In this document: piece after piece, positions 1 to 6,359 of the stretch
Layout: each line of letters starts with the position of its first letter
Position numbering within the stretch: position 1 is the stretch's first letter
NCBI GenBank assembly: GCA_018700655.1
Contig: JABIUG010000144.1
Coordinates: 1-7,858, forward strand
Length of the DNA: 7,858 nucleotides
Reading direction: 5' to 3'
Source of the DNA: Rhodospirillaceae bacterium
GTDB taxonomy: Bacteria > Pseudomonadota > Alphaproteobacteria > SP197
Translations under genes and position numbers: made by a program
The notes under the pieces: generated by a model
Databases searched by the model: none
Told to the model about the DNA's origin: nothing
Seen by the model: only the letters and a program-made list of their open reading frames with translations

Positions 1-926
1 AGGCCCAGATGCAGAAACGTCCGCAGGAAGCGGCCGCACTGGGACTGGCCCTCGGCGATGACATGGTTGATCGCGCCGGCCGTGGGCGCACTTTCGTCGT
101 AGCGCAGGTGAGATGCCAGGTCGCGGGTCGCCAGCAGTCCGGCGCCGACCACGGGGCAGTTCAGCGGCGTGTACATCACATCATACGTCAGGCCGGATTC
201 GAACCCGCCTTCCAGCCAGATATGGCTGTCGTCCTCGACCGTTTGACCATCAACCGCGCGGGCAAAGCGCCAGCGATCCCGCGGAATGGTTTGCGCTTGG
301 CCATAGGGGCCCCGGCGCACCAACAGCGCAGCCCCGGCGTCGTTCACGTCGGCACTCCGGATCAGGCGGTGATCGCCGTGGGGGCCGACGTGCTGATCGG
401 TCAGGGGCAGGCTTGATGCCGAGCGGAAGATCTGAAGCCTGAGCTGCATGCGGCCGTCCGGCTGACGCGCGGTCATGGCCACTTCGGGGGCTGCCAGGCC
501 GATCCGCACCCGCTCGGGCGATCGTGGCACATCCCACTGCCATGCCGCCCAGCCGACGGTCCAGCCGTGCTCGAAAAGGAAACCGTCGCCCGGCTCCACG
601 GCTGCGGTAACCGGGCTTTCGCGCGGGTAGAGATTGAGCCGCGATAGCTGCCGCCCGCCCCGGTTGGGTACATGCATGATCAGCGCCCGATTGCCCCGAT
701 CGGCATGCCGGGGCATCAGCAAGGTCATATCACCGCTGAACCGGACAAGGCCCTCGTCGTCACGTTGCGCGAGGGCGAGATCGACGATGCCCTGGTTGGC
801 CACGTGCACCGGATCGGCCGCATAATGGGCGATGGCATCGATCCGCTCGTAGGGCCCCACCTCGCCGAAGGATCGACCGTCCTCGTAGGGGGACCGTTCG
901 AGAATCTCCAAGTGGGTTACAGACAT
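1..926 (-). CDS. Alpha/beta hydrolase domain protein (Abhydrolase_10-like), 5' part only
   Basis: This gene runs off the left edge; 308 codons are visible with no stop. Translation from ATG 924-926 begins MSVTHLEILERSPYEDGRSF and continues with GEVGPYERIDAIAHYA, typical of the N-terminus of the large Abhydrolase_10 family of uncharacterised alpha/beta hydrolases. Near the break is a nucleophile-elbow motif, G-Q-S-Q-C-G-R (about residues 293-299), with Ser295 as the likely catalytic serine. The acid and histidine of the triad would lie in the missing part. The start is supported by AAGGTGG at 934-940, seven bases before the ATG. No clear signal peptide is seen. Family members are thought to hydrolyse esters or lactones, but the substrate is unknown. 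The gene points away from the GcvT remnant, across a 310-base gap. The family call rests on recognised motifs, not on a database search. Confidence 0.85.
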   Translation of the reverse strand, partial: MSVTHLEILERSPYEDGRSFGEVGPYERIDAIAHYAADPVHVANQGIVDLALAQRDDEGLVRFSGDMTLLMPRHADRGNRALIMHVPNRGGRQLSRLNLYPRESPVTAAVEPGDGFLFEHGWTVGWAAWQWDVPRSPERVRIGLAAPEVAMTARQPDGRMQLRLQIFRSASSLPLTDQHVGPHGDHRLIRSADVNDAGAALLVRRGPYGQAQTIPRDRWRFARAVDGQTVEDDSHIWLEGGFESGLTYDVMYTPLNCPVVGAGLLATRDLASHLRYDESAPTAGAINHVIAEGQSQCGRFLRTFLHLG

Positions 927-1236
927 TTTCTTACCACCTTCCATCGCACGGAAACCGGCTAAATGGACGCTCCCGCGGAAAATCCGGATCTCGCGCCGCG
1001 CGGGGTCGCGAGCGATGGTTTCCGATCCCAGCCAACGCCAGAACCCTACTATGCCTCAGCCAGACGGCGTCAGATGAAATCCATTTAACCGTGGGACGCG
1101 AATGCGAAGCCATTGACTGTCTGATGTACGAAAGCTGCCAGCGTTGGAGCGTCGAGGAGCGATGTCTGCTTTAGCCTGACGCCGCTTACTTCCGTTACTG
1201 ACCCTAAGCGGTGATTTCGTAGGGCGAACATGATCG
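927..1236. other. Intergenic gap of about 310 bases, no gene recognised
   Basis: The stretch lies between the hydrolase start and the end of the GcvT-like remnant. Open frames here are short and encode arginine- and serine-rich sequence with no recognisable domain. It should hold the hydrolase promoter, but no good -35/-10 pair was found. Two structures are visible: an inverted repeat CGGCTAAATGGA (956-967) with its near-complement at 1080-1091 (11 of 12 match), and a 9-bp stem (one G-T pair) joining 1180-1188 to 1205-1213 around a 16-base loop, about 24 bases past the GcvT-like stop. The latter has no T-run on either strand, so it is not called a terminator. Confidence 0.6.
934..940 (-). promoter_or_regulatory. 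Ribosome binding site of the alpha/beta hydrolase gene
   Basis: The minus strand reads AAGGTGG, one base off AAGGAGG, with seven bases before ATG 924-926. It supports that start codon over any downstream methionine. Confidence 0.6.
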
Positions 1237-1683
1237 CTACATGGCATGGAGCCGCTTTCGGCCAGGATCAACGAACGGAATGATGGCCGCCGTGGCACGG
1301 CATTGCACGGTTGGCCCGATCAGTTCCGTCACCGTTCCTTCCCTGGCGGCGGACGGGATAAGATGGACGAGTGCCAGGGATTTGCCGAGGCGCCGGGAGT
1401 ATGCCGCCGTGGTGACGCGACCGACGATTTTGCCATCGATGAAGAGTTCGGCGTTGTGGTCCACAACATGGTCATGGTCGGCGACAACCCCGCAGAGCTT
1501 CACCTTCTCCTTACCCTCGAGTTCAAAAACAGCCTGCTTGCCGCGAAAGTTCTCTTTGCGACGGGAAATCGCCCACCCGGCATCGACTTCCCAGGGCGTA
1601 TTTTCTTCGGTCGCCTCGGCGCCATAGAGCAAGAGCCCGCTTTCAACACAGATTGACTCGATCGCCCCAACCGACATCGGCAT
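1237..1683 (-). pseudogene. GcvT/aminomethyltransferase-like C-terminal remnant
   Basis: The open frame gives 148 residues matching only the C-terminal part of the GcvT family (T-protein of glycine cleavage, and THF-dependent demethylases). Recognisable stretches are the family-specific G-A-I-E-S-I-x-V-E-S-G-L-L-L-Y-G-A-E near the start, E-E-N-T-P-W-E-V-D-A-G-W at about 26-37, F-R-G-K-Q-A at about 46-51 and the C-terminal barrel with G-K-I-V-G-R-V-T at about 84-91. Full proteins have roughly 370 or more residues; the N-terminal folate-binding half, some 200 residues, is missing. Upstream in frame, family-like sequence may continue a few codons (positions 1684-1704) before TAA at 1705-1707, and earlier codons include more stops. 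No good ribosome site precedes the ATG. The simplest view is a decayed or rearranged gene with a breakpoint near 1700. An expressed stand-alone C-terminal domain is less likely. Which subfamily it came from cannot be told. Confidence 0.7.
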
Positions 1684-1772
1684 GATCAGGAAACGGAATA
1701 CACCTTAACTTCGCTGCCAAACTGGTCAACAATGTGGGACCACCTCACCTCAACTTGAGACATTGACCGTAA

Positions 1773-3122
1773 ATGAAATCATATCGTTCTAACGCCCTGT
1801 CTCGCCGATCAGTCCTGACAAGTCTGCTCGCAACCGTAACCTTGCCCGCCTGGGCCCAGACGATACCGACGAATCCGGATGTGGTGATCATTGGCGCTGG
1901 ATCGGCCGGCCTTTCGGCGGCGCGCACGTTGATTGCTGAAGGCAAGTCCGTGGTCATCGTCGAAGGTGCCGACCGCATCGGCGGCCGTGCCTATACGGAA
2001 AGCACGACCTTTGGCGTGCCGTACGATCATGGCTGCTTCAACGTCATGGGCCCCTCGAATTTTGCCTATCTGGATATGGCCGAGGAATGGGACTTTGATC
2101 TGCACAGGATGAACGGTGCCGGTGAGACTGTGTATGTTGGTGACCGCAAGGCGACAGGAACTGAGCTCGATCAGTACGACGCGGCCTGGGGCACCATGAC
2201 AAGTGCCCTGAATTCGGCTGGCCGAGCTGGACTGGACGTCTCAGCTGCATCGGTCATGCCCGACAGTTTTGGGGATATGAAGTTTGCCGGTCTGAGCCAG
2301 ACCTGGTTGGGCCCGATGGATTACTCGGTCGATTTCGAGGACCTGTCAGTACAGGATTGGTGGCAGTCGGGTGAAGTCCCGTCCCGCTACATGATCAAAC
2401 AGGGTTACGGCACGCTGGTCGCGCGTATGGGCCAGGACCTTCCGGTCATACTTAACACCCCGGCCATCAGTGTTGACTGGAGTGGTGACGGTGTTGCTGT
2501 CGAAACCCCCGCGGGAACCATTCAGGCAAAAGCCTGTATCGTCACGGTCTCGCCAGGTGTGCTGAGTGCCGGATCGATCCGTTTCACGCCGGAACTGCCC
2601 GATTGGAAACAACAGGCCATCGGCAATCTTCCCATGGGATTGCTGGCCAAGGTGACGCTCCAGTTTGATGGTGAACGCTTTGGATTTGGCAAAAACAAGT
2701 GGCTGTCCTATGTCGTTCCCAATGATATGCCGGCAGAGGCTTGTTACTTCCTGACCTGGCCCTTTGACTTCGACATCATGATTGGCTGGGTTGGTGGCGA
2801 ATTTGGCTGGGAGCTCTCGGCGGCAGGCACAGACGCCGCCGTCGACTTCGCGCTTGAAGAGGTCGTGAAAATGGTCGGCAGCGATGCGCGACAGCATTTC
2901 GTCACGGGCCATCTGACGGGCTGGGCCGAAAACCCCTGGACGCTCGGCGCCTATGCCGCCGCCATGCCCGGCCATTATGGTGCCCGCGCCGAGCTGGCAA
3001 AACCAATTGCCGATCGGCTGTTCTTTGCCGGCGAAGCAGTTGCCGCCCCCTATATGATGCTCTGCAGCGGCGCCTATATGAGCGGTGAATCCGTCGCCCA
3101 GGATGTCGCTGCACTTGTCTGA
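1773..3122 (+). CDS. Tat-exported FAD-dependent amine oxidase
   Basis: A 449-residue flavoprotein of the monoamine oxidase family, which oxidises amines or amino acids to imines and passes electrons to oxygen or another acceptor. The N-terminus has a twin-arginine signal: L-S-R-R-S-V-L at 9-15, a hydrophobic stretch, and a probable cleavage site after A-W-A (residue 28). Export folded with bound FAD is therefore likely. The dinucleotide-binding site G-A-G-S-A-G is at 41-46, Glu64 ends the second strand, and R-I-G-G-R at 68-72 is the family's second FAD motif. The C-terminal FAD-contacting segment is L-F-F-A-G-E-A at 416-422, followed by the G-A-Y-x-S-G helix to the end. Length is normal for the family. 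No cysteine matches the covalent-flavin cysteine of mitochondrial MAO as I recall it, so FAD is probably non-covalent. The ribosome site is weak (GAG at about 1757-1759). The gene starts about 90 bases from the divergent GcvT remnant. Substrate unknown. Confidence 0.9.
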   Translation: MKSYRSNALSRRSVLTSLLATVTLPAWAQTIPTNPDVVIIGAGSAGLSAARTLIAEGKSVVIVEGADRIGGRAYTESTTFGVPYDHGCFNVMGPSNFAYLDMAEEWDFDLHRMNGAGETVYVGDRKATGTELDQYDAAWGTMTSALNSAGRAGLDVSAASVMPDSFGDMKFAGLSQTWLGPMDYSVDFEDLSVQDWWQSGEVPSRYMIKQGYGTLVARMGQDLPVILNTPAISVDWSGDGVAVETPAGTIQAKACIVTVSPGVLSAGSIRFTPELPDWKQQAIGNLPMGLLAKVTLQFDGERFGFGKNKWLSYVVPNDMPAEACYFLTWPFDFDIMIGWVGGEFGWELSAAGTDAAVDFALEEVVKMVGSDARQHFVTGHLTGWAENPWTLGAYAAAMPGHYGARAELAKPIADRLFFAGEAVAAPYMMLCSGAYMSGESVAQDVAALV

Positions 3123-3267
3123 AAGCCGTGGGTTGAACATAAAGACGCATGAGCGGAAATCCGGCGGTTGATGGCGTGGGTCAGCTATGCTGCGCTCGGG
3201 TTACAGATCAAGAAGCACCTGTCCGCAGATTTCTCTGAACCGATGTTCAAACGAAGGGTAACGATCC

Positions 3268-4107
3268 ATGGCCGTTTCGCCCGAGCGCAGTCCCGAGGAA
3301 AAGGCCCAGACGGCTCGCCTTGAATCGTCCTATCGGCAGACACAATCGCCGGTGATGCTCGATATCGAGCAGAACGTGTGCGGTTGTAACTACGGCGCCT
3401 GCAGCTGGACGACCAAGGCCGAGGCGGACGAATTGGCGCGTTACCTTGAACTTGAGCCAGGCATCGCCCTCCTCGATCTCGGCGCAGGAACAGGCTGGCC
3501 CGGCCTTTACCTATCCAGTCTGAGCGGCTGTGACCTGATGCTGATCGACCTGCCCCATCATGGCTTGCAGATCGCAGATGACAGGGCGCGCAGGGAAGGT
3601 ATGTCGCAAAGGGTATGCACGGCGGTTGCCGACGCCACCGGGCTTCCGCTCGCCGACAAAAGCTTCGATGCCATCAGTCACAGTGATCTGCTGTGTTGCC
3701 TCAAGCAGAAACGCGCCGTGCTCGCGGCCGCAAGACGGGTCGTCCAGCCGGAAGGACGCATGGTCTTCACGGTGATAGCGGTCGCGCCGGGTCTCACCGA
3801 GAAACAGCGTGAGCGCGCCCTCGTGAATGGCCCCGAGTTCGTGGAGTCCGACACCGACTATCCCACGCTGTTGGCCGATACCGGCTGGGCACTCTGCAAA
3901 ACGGTCGACCTGACGGATGCCTACGTGGCGACCTGCCAGCGGCAACTCGAGGCCGACCTGGAACACAGCAAAGACCTGGCGGAATTGATCGGCGAAGCCG
4001 ATTACGCAGAACGCCTGACAAGCTGGCGCTCGAACATCACGGCACTCGAGGATGGCCTGTTAAAGCGCCATCTATATGCATCGGTACCCATGGCAGGTTC
4101 CAATTGA
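3268..4107 (+). CDS. Class I SAM-dependent methyltransferase with Cys-rich N-terminal motif
   Basis: A 279-residue Rossmann-fold methyltransferase. SAM motif I is L-D-L-G-A-G-T-G at 69-76. Asp94 ends the second strand (M-L-I-D), as expected for the residue binding the SAM ribose. D-A-T-G-L-P-L at 122-128 and S-F-D-A-I-S-H-S-D at 132-140 form motif II and the following strand, and V-V-Q-P-E-G-R at 158-164 is motif III. Before the fold lies V-C-G-C-N-Y-G-A-C-S-W-T-T (37-49), a cysteine-rich signature I recall from a methyltransferase subgroup of unknown substrate; Cys143-Cys144 lies inside the fold. The C-terminal 70 residues are helical and may cover the active site. GAAGGG at 3253-3258 stands nine bases before the ATG and supports the start. 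It follows the amine oxidase after 145 bases. The family is certain; the substrate is not known. Confidence 0.88.
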   Translation: MAVSPERSPEEKAQTARLESSYRQTQSPVMLDIEQNVCGCNYGACSWTTKAEADELARYLELEPGIALLDLGAGTGWPGLYLSSLSGCDLMLIDLPHHGLQIADDRARREGMSQRVCTAVADATGLPLADKSFDAISHSDLLCCLKQKRAVLAAARRVVQPEGRMVFTVIAVAPGLTEKQRERALVNGPEFVESDTDYPTLLADTGWALCKTVDLTDAYVATCQRQLEADLEHSKDLAELIGEADYAERLTSWRSNITALEDGLLKRHLYASVPMAGSN

Positions 4108-4298
4108 CGCACTGATTGCGCATCATCTCTCTATTGAAGGAACATTTTTCAGGGGTTCTAGGATCCCAGGCACTCCCGCAGTGTTGTTGTCGCGCCACTT
4201 CACGGATCGCACGGAATTACCAGCTCAACTGGGTTCACCGAAGCTGCAAACGATCACTGCCATGTCATCGTTCTCCTCCGATTGACGCTATCAAAACT

Positions 4299-4302
4299 GA
4301 GG
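4299..4302 (+). promoter_or_regulatory. Ribosome binding site choosing ATG 4312 for the decarboxylase-like gene
   Basis: GAGG stands nine bases before ATG 4312. The alternative TTG at 4282 would add ten residues with no family resemblance and has no clear ribosome site, so ATG 4312 is preferred. Confidence 0.55.
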
Positions 4303-4311
4303 TACTGCCGC

Positions 4312-4998
4312 ATGCCTACCAAGAGTCTGCAACCTGAACTGCTCCCTTATCCGCTACCCCCGTGGATCCATAGGTTTCGCACCTTGAGTATCTACTGTGA
4401 GGTAGATGAGCGGGTGCTCGCCAAACGGATCATGCAGCCTCTCGAGCTGATATCGAACATCGTCCAGATCACGGTGATGCATTTTGAAAGCACGGTGCCG
4501 ACCCGGCCGTACTACGACAGTGCGGTCATCGCGCAGGTACGTCATGGCGACGAAACCGGTGGGACCTGGGCCCATGCGTTCACAAGCACCGATCAGGTCT
4601 TGTCGGGCACCCGGGAAATCTGGGGCTACAACATGAAGCTCGCAGCGATGGAGCTGCACGTCGACCAACACCGCATATGGGGGCACACCGCACGCCTTGG
4701 CCGGCGGGTCATTTCGATCGACATGACGCCGGGTGGCACCCCCTTCGACGTGCCGGACATGTTTCCGCGATTGTTTGTGAAGGCCCTGCCTGAAACCGAC
4801 CGTATCGAGGCCGTCGATCGACAGGTCATCATGATGGTTGCCGATACCGAGACGACGCAATTGCAGTGGGGAGAGGCGAGAATTGAGATCGAGCCCAGTG
4901 AACACGACCCCCTGCATCTGTTAGCGCCAAAGCGGATACTCGGGGCGAGCTACGCCGCCGGCAATCAGGTGCTTAATCCCGGTCGCATCGTGGGTTGA
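4312..4998 (+). CDS. Acetoacetate decarboxylase-like protein, Schiff-base lysine replaced
   Basis: A 228-residue protein of the acetoacetate decarboxylase (ADC) superfamily. It shows the opening beta strand with an early Pro-rich segment (13-18), the V-P-T-R-P-Y-Y-D-S strand (62-70) and the family core G-T-R-E-I-W-G-Y-N-M-K-L-A at 99-111. In classical ADC this core reads ..Y-P-K-K-L and the first lysine (Lys115 in the Clostridium enzyme) forms the Schiff base with substrate. Here that position is Met108, while the second lysine is kept (Lys109). The protein may therefore not decarboxylate acetoacetate. It may use Lys109, or act like ADC-fold relatives that do other chemistry. There is no signal peptide or membrane segment. 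The gene lies 204 bases after the methyltransferase in the same direction and converges on the dehydrogenase gene with a 71-base gap and no clear terminator. The superfamily call is firm; the reaction is open. Confidence 0.8.
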   Translation: MPTKSLQPELLPYPLPPWIHRFRTLSIYCEVDERVLAKRIMQPLELISNIVQITVMHFESTVPTRPYYDSAVIAQVRHGDETGGTWAHAFTSTDQVLSGTREIWGYNMKLAAMELHVDQHRIWGHTARLGRRVISIDMTPGGTPFDVPDMFPRLFVKALPETDRIEAVDRQVIMMVADTETTQLQWGEARIEIEPSEHDPLHLLAPKRILGASYAAGNQVLNPGRIVG

Positions 4999-5069
4999 GC
5001 AGGCAACGAGCTCGCGGAACTGATCGGCGAAACCCAATCCACACGACACCCTCTGCGTATCAAGGCCGT

Positions 5070-6089
5070 TCAGACGGCAGGCTCGATCTGGACCTTGATC
5101 GAGCCCGAGGCCTTGTTCATCGCGGTCTCGAATGCCGGGACAACGTCGTCAAGAGAGAACCGATGGGTGATAAGAGGCGCCAGTGACGTATCGAGGTCAC
5201 CAAGCAATTCAGTTGCCAGCGCGAAGTCGCTTTTGCCCTGATCGAAGGCGTAACAGTTCGAAGCGCGAAGCACGAGTTCCTTCTGGAAGAACATCGGGCC
5301 GGGAATTGGCGTATCTCCCTCAAAGCACCCGACATTAACGATGGTTGCACCCGGCGCGGCGATGCGCACGGCGTCGATCAGCGTCGTCCCGTAGCCGCCG
5401 ACGGTCTCGATCACGATGTCACACATGCGGTCACCGATCGCATCAAGCAGGGCCTCGGTATCGCCATAGGTGGCATCGGCTCCCATGGCCAGGGCAAGCT
5501 CCGACTGGCGGGGATGACGGGCAACGGCGTGCACGCTGCTCGCGCCGCCGGCACGGGCGGCAGCGATGGTGAGCAGACCAATCGTGCCGGCCCCGATCAC
5601 CGCGACATGCTGGCCAAAGCCGAGCCCGGAGAGCCTGATTGCCCGCACGCAAACCGCCAGCGGCTCGGCCAGCGTCGCGACCGGCAAAGCCATATCCCCG
5701 GGAAGCGCATGAAGACGTTGCGCCGGAACCTCGACAAACTCGGCGAGCCCGCCGGGCAACTCGAAGCCGACCAGTCCGACATCGGCACAGAGGTTGTAAT
5801 GGCCGCCGTCACAACTGGAACAATGGCCACAGGCATCCGTCGGCTCGACTGCCAACAGCCCGGCATGGTCGAACACCACCCCGTCACCGAGCGCGTCGAC
5901 GTAACCGGAGATTTCGTGACCCGGCCGATTGCCCGACCAACCCATTTCCGGGTGCCCGTAGCCGTGCAGGTCCGAGCCACAGATGCCGCAGGAAGCCACC
6001 CGCAAACGCACCCAGCCGGGCCGGGGTTCGGGTTTCGCGACCTCGACAACCTCAACCGAGGCCGCATCGTTCCATACAACTGCCTTCAT
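5070..6089 (-). CDS. Zinc-dependent medium-chain alcohol/polyol dehydrogenase
   Basis: A 339-residue medium-chain dehydrogenase/reductase (MDR), of normal length. Catalytic zinc ligands are visible: Cys37 in C-G-I-C-G-S-D-L-H, His58-Glu59 in G-H-E, and Glu142 in A-E-P-L-A, as in sorbitol and threonine dehydrogenases. The structural zinc site is complete: Cys87, Cys90, Cys93 and Cys101. The nucleotide-binding motif G-A-G-T-I-G is at 166-171. The end of the second Rossmann strand reads V-A-R-H-P-R-Q, with no acidic residue where NAD-preferring enzymes usually have Asp, so NADP may be used; this is an inference. It would oxidise a secondary alcohol, polyol or hydroxy-amino acid; the substrate is not readable. 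AGGAG at 6099-6103 stands nine bases before ATG 6087-6089. It lies downstream of the selenocysteine methyltransferase on the same strand after a 270-base gap containing a strong hairpin, so co-transcription is doubtful. Confidence 0.92.
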   Translation of the reverse strand: MKAVVWNDAASVEVVEVAKPEPRPGWVRLRVASCGICGSDLHGYGHPEMGWSGNRPGHEISGYVDALGDGVVFDHAGLLAVEPTDACGHCSSCDGGHYNLCADVGLVGFELPGGLAEFVEVPAQRLHALPGDMALPVATLAEPLAVCVRAIRLSGLGFGQHVAVIGAGTIGLLTIAAARAGGASSVHAVARHPRQSELALAMGADATYGDTEALLDAIGDRMCDIVIETVGGYGTTLIDAVRIAAPGATIVNVGCFEGDTPIPGPMFFQKELVLRASNCYAFDQGKSDFALATELLGDLDTSLAPLITHRFSLDDVVPAFETAMNKASGSIKVQIEPAV

Positions 6090-6098
6090 CTGCCGTTT

Positions 6099-6103
6099 CT
6101 CCT
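6099..6103 (-). promoter_or_regulatory. Ribosome binding site of the zinc dehydrogenase gene
   Basis: AGGAG on the minus strand, nine bases before ATG 6087-6089, fixes the start. Confidence 0.65.
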
Positions 6104-6303
6104 GCCGTCAGCGCCACAGGACACCATCTTACCGGCTGGGTCGCCGCCGTACATCGGCAACGAACCGCAAAAGAGGCTGGAACGCAAGCATCCCCGCCGG
6201 AAGAGAACCTCCTGTTTTGCAGGCAATCTGCCGGAGAGTCATGCGCAAGACGCGACCTGTCGTGTCGCCCTGCGCAGGCTGTGAAGGCGCCCGCGCGAGA
6301 GCG

Positions 6304-6331
6304 GTGCCGACTGGCGCAACCCAGTCGGCAC
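6304..6331 (-). terminator. Perfect 11-bp stem-loop after the methyltransferase stop
   Basis: GTGCCGACTGG at 6304-6314 pairs perfectly with 6321-6331 around a six-base loop; two more pairs are possible beyond one mismatch (6301-6302 with 6333-6334). It lies 28 bases past the readthrough stop at 6360-6362 and before the dehydrogenase gene. No T-run follows on either strand, so it is either a non-canonical terminator or a hairpin that protects the mRNA 3' end. Its place behind the second TGA, not the first, supports the longer reading of the gene. Confidence 0.5.
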
Positions 6332-6359
6332 GGCCCCGGAATTCAACCCGTGGGCGGGA

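Noticed and set aside
1158..1169. 12-base match GAGCGATGTCTG also at 7204-7215
   Set aside because: A 12-mer repeat is expected by chance in a window of this size, and the flanks do not match.
1180..1213. Hairpin after the GcvT-like remnant as a Rho-independent terminator
   Set aside because: The stem is nine pairs with one wobble, the loop is 16 bases and no T-run follows on either strand.
2346..3140. Long minus-strand open frame opposite the amine oxidase
   Set aside because: It is the antisense shadow of a well-recognised flavoprotein and its product lacks any domain.
4104..4132. TTGACG at 4104-4109 as the -35 box of a promoter for the ADC-like gene
   Set aside because: No acceptable -10 hexamer lies at 16-18 bases, and the hexamer overlaps the methyltransferase stop.
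4076..4285. Small plus-strand open frame between the methyltransferase and the ADC-like gene
   Set aside because: It overlaps the end of the methyltransferase gene, has no good ribosome site and its product has no recognisable feature.
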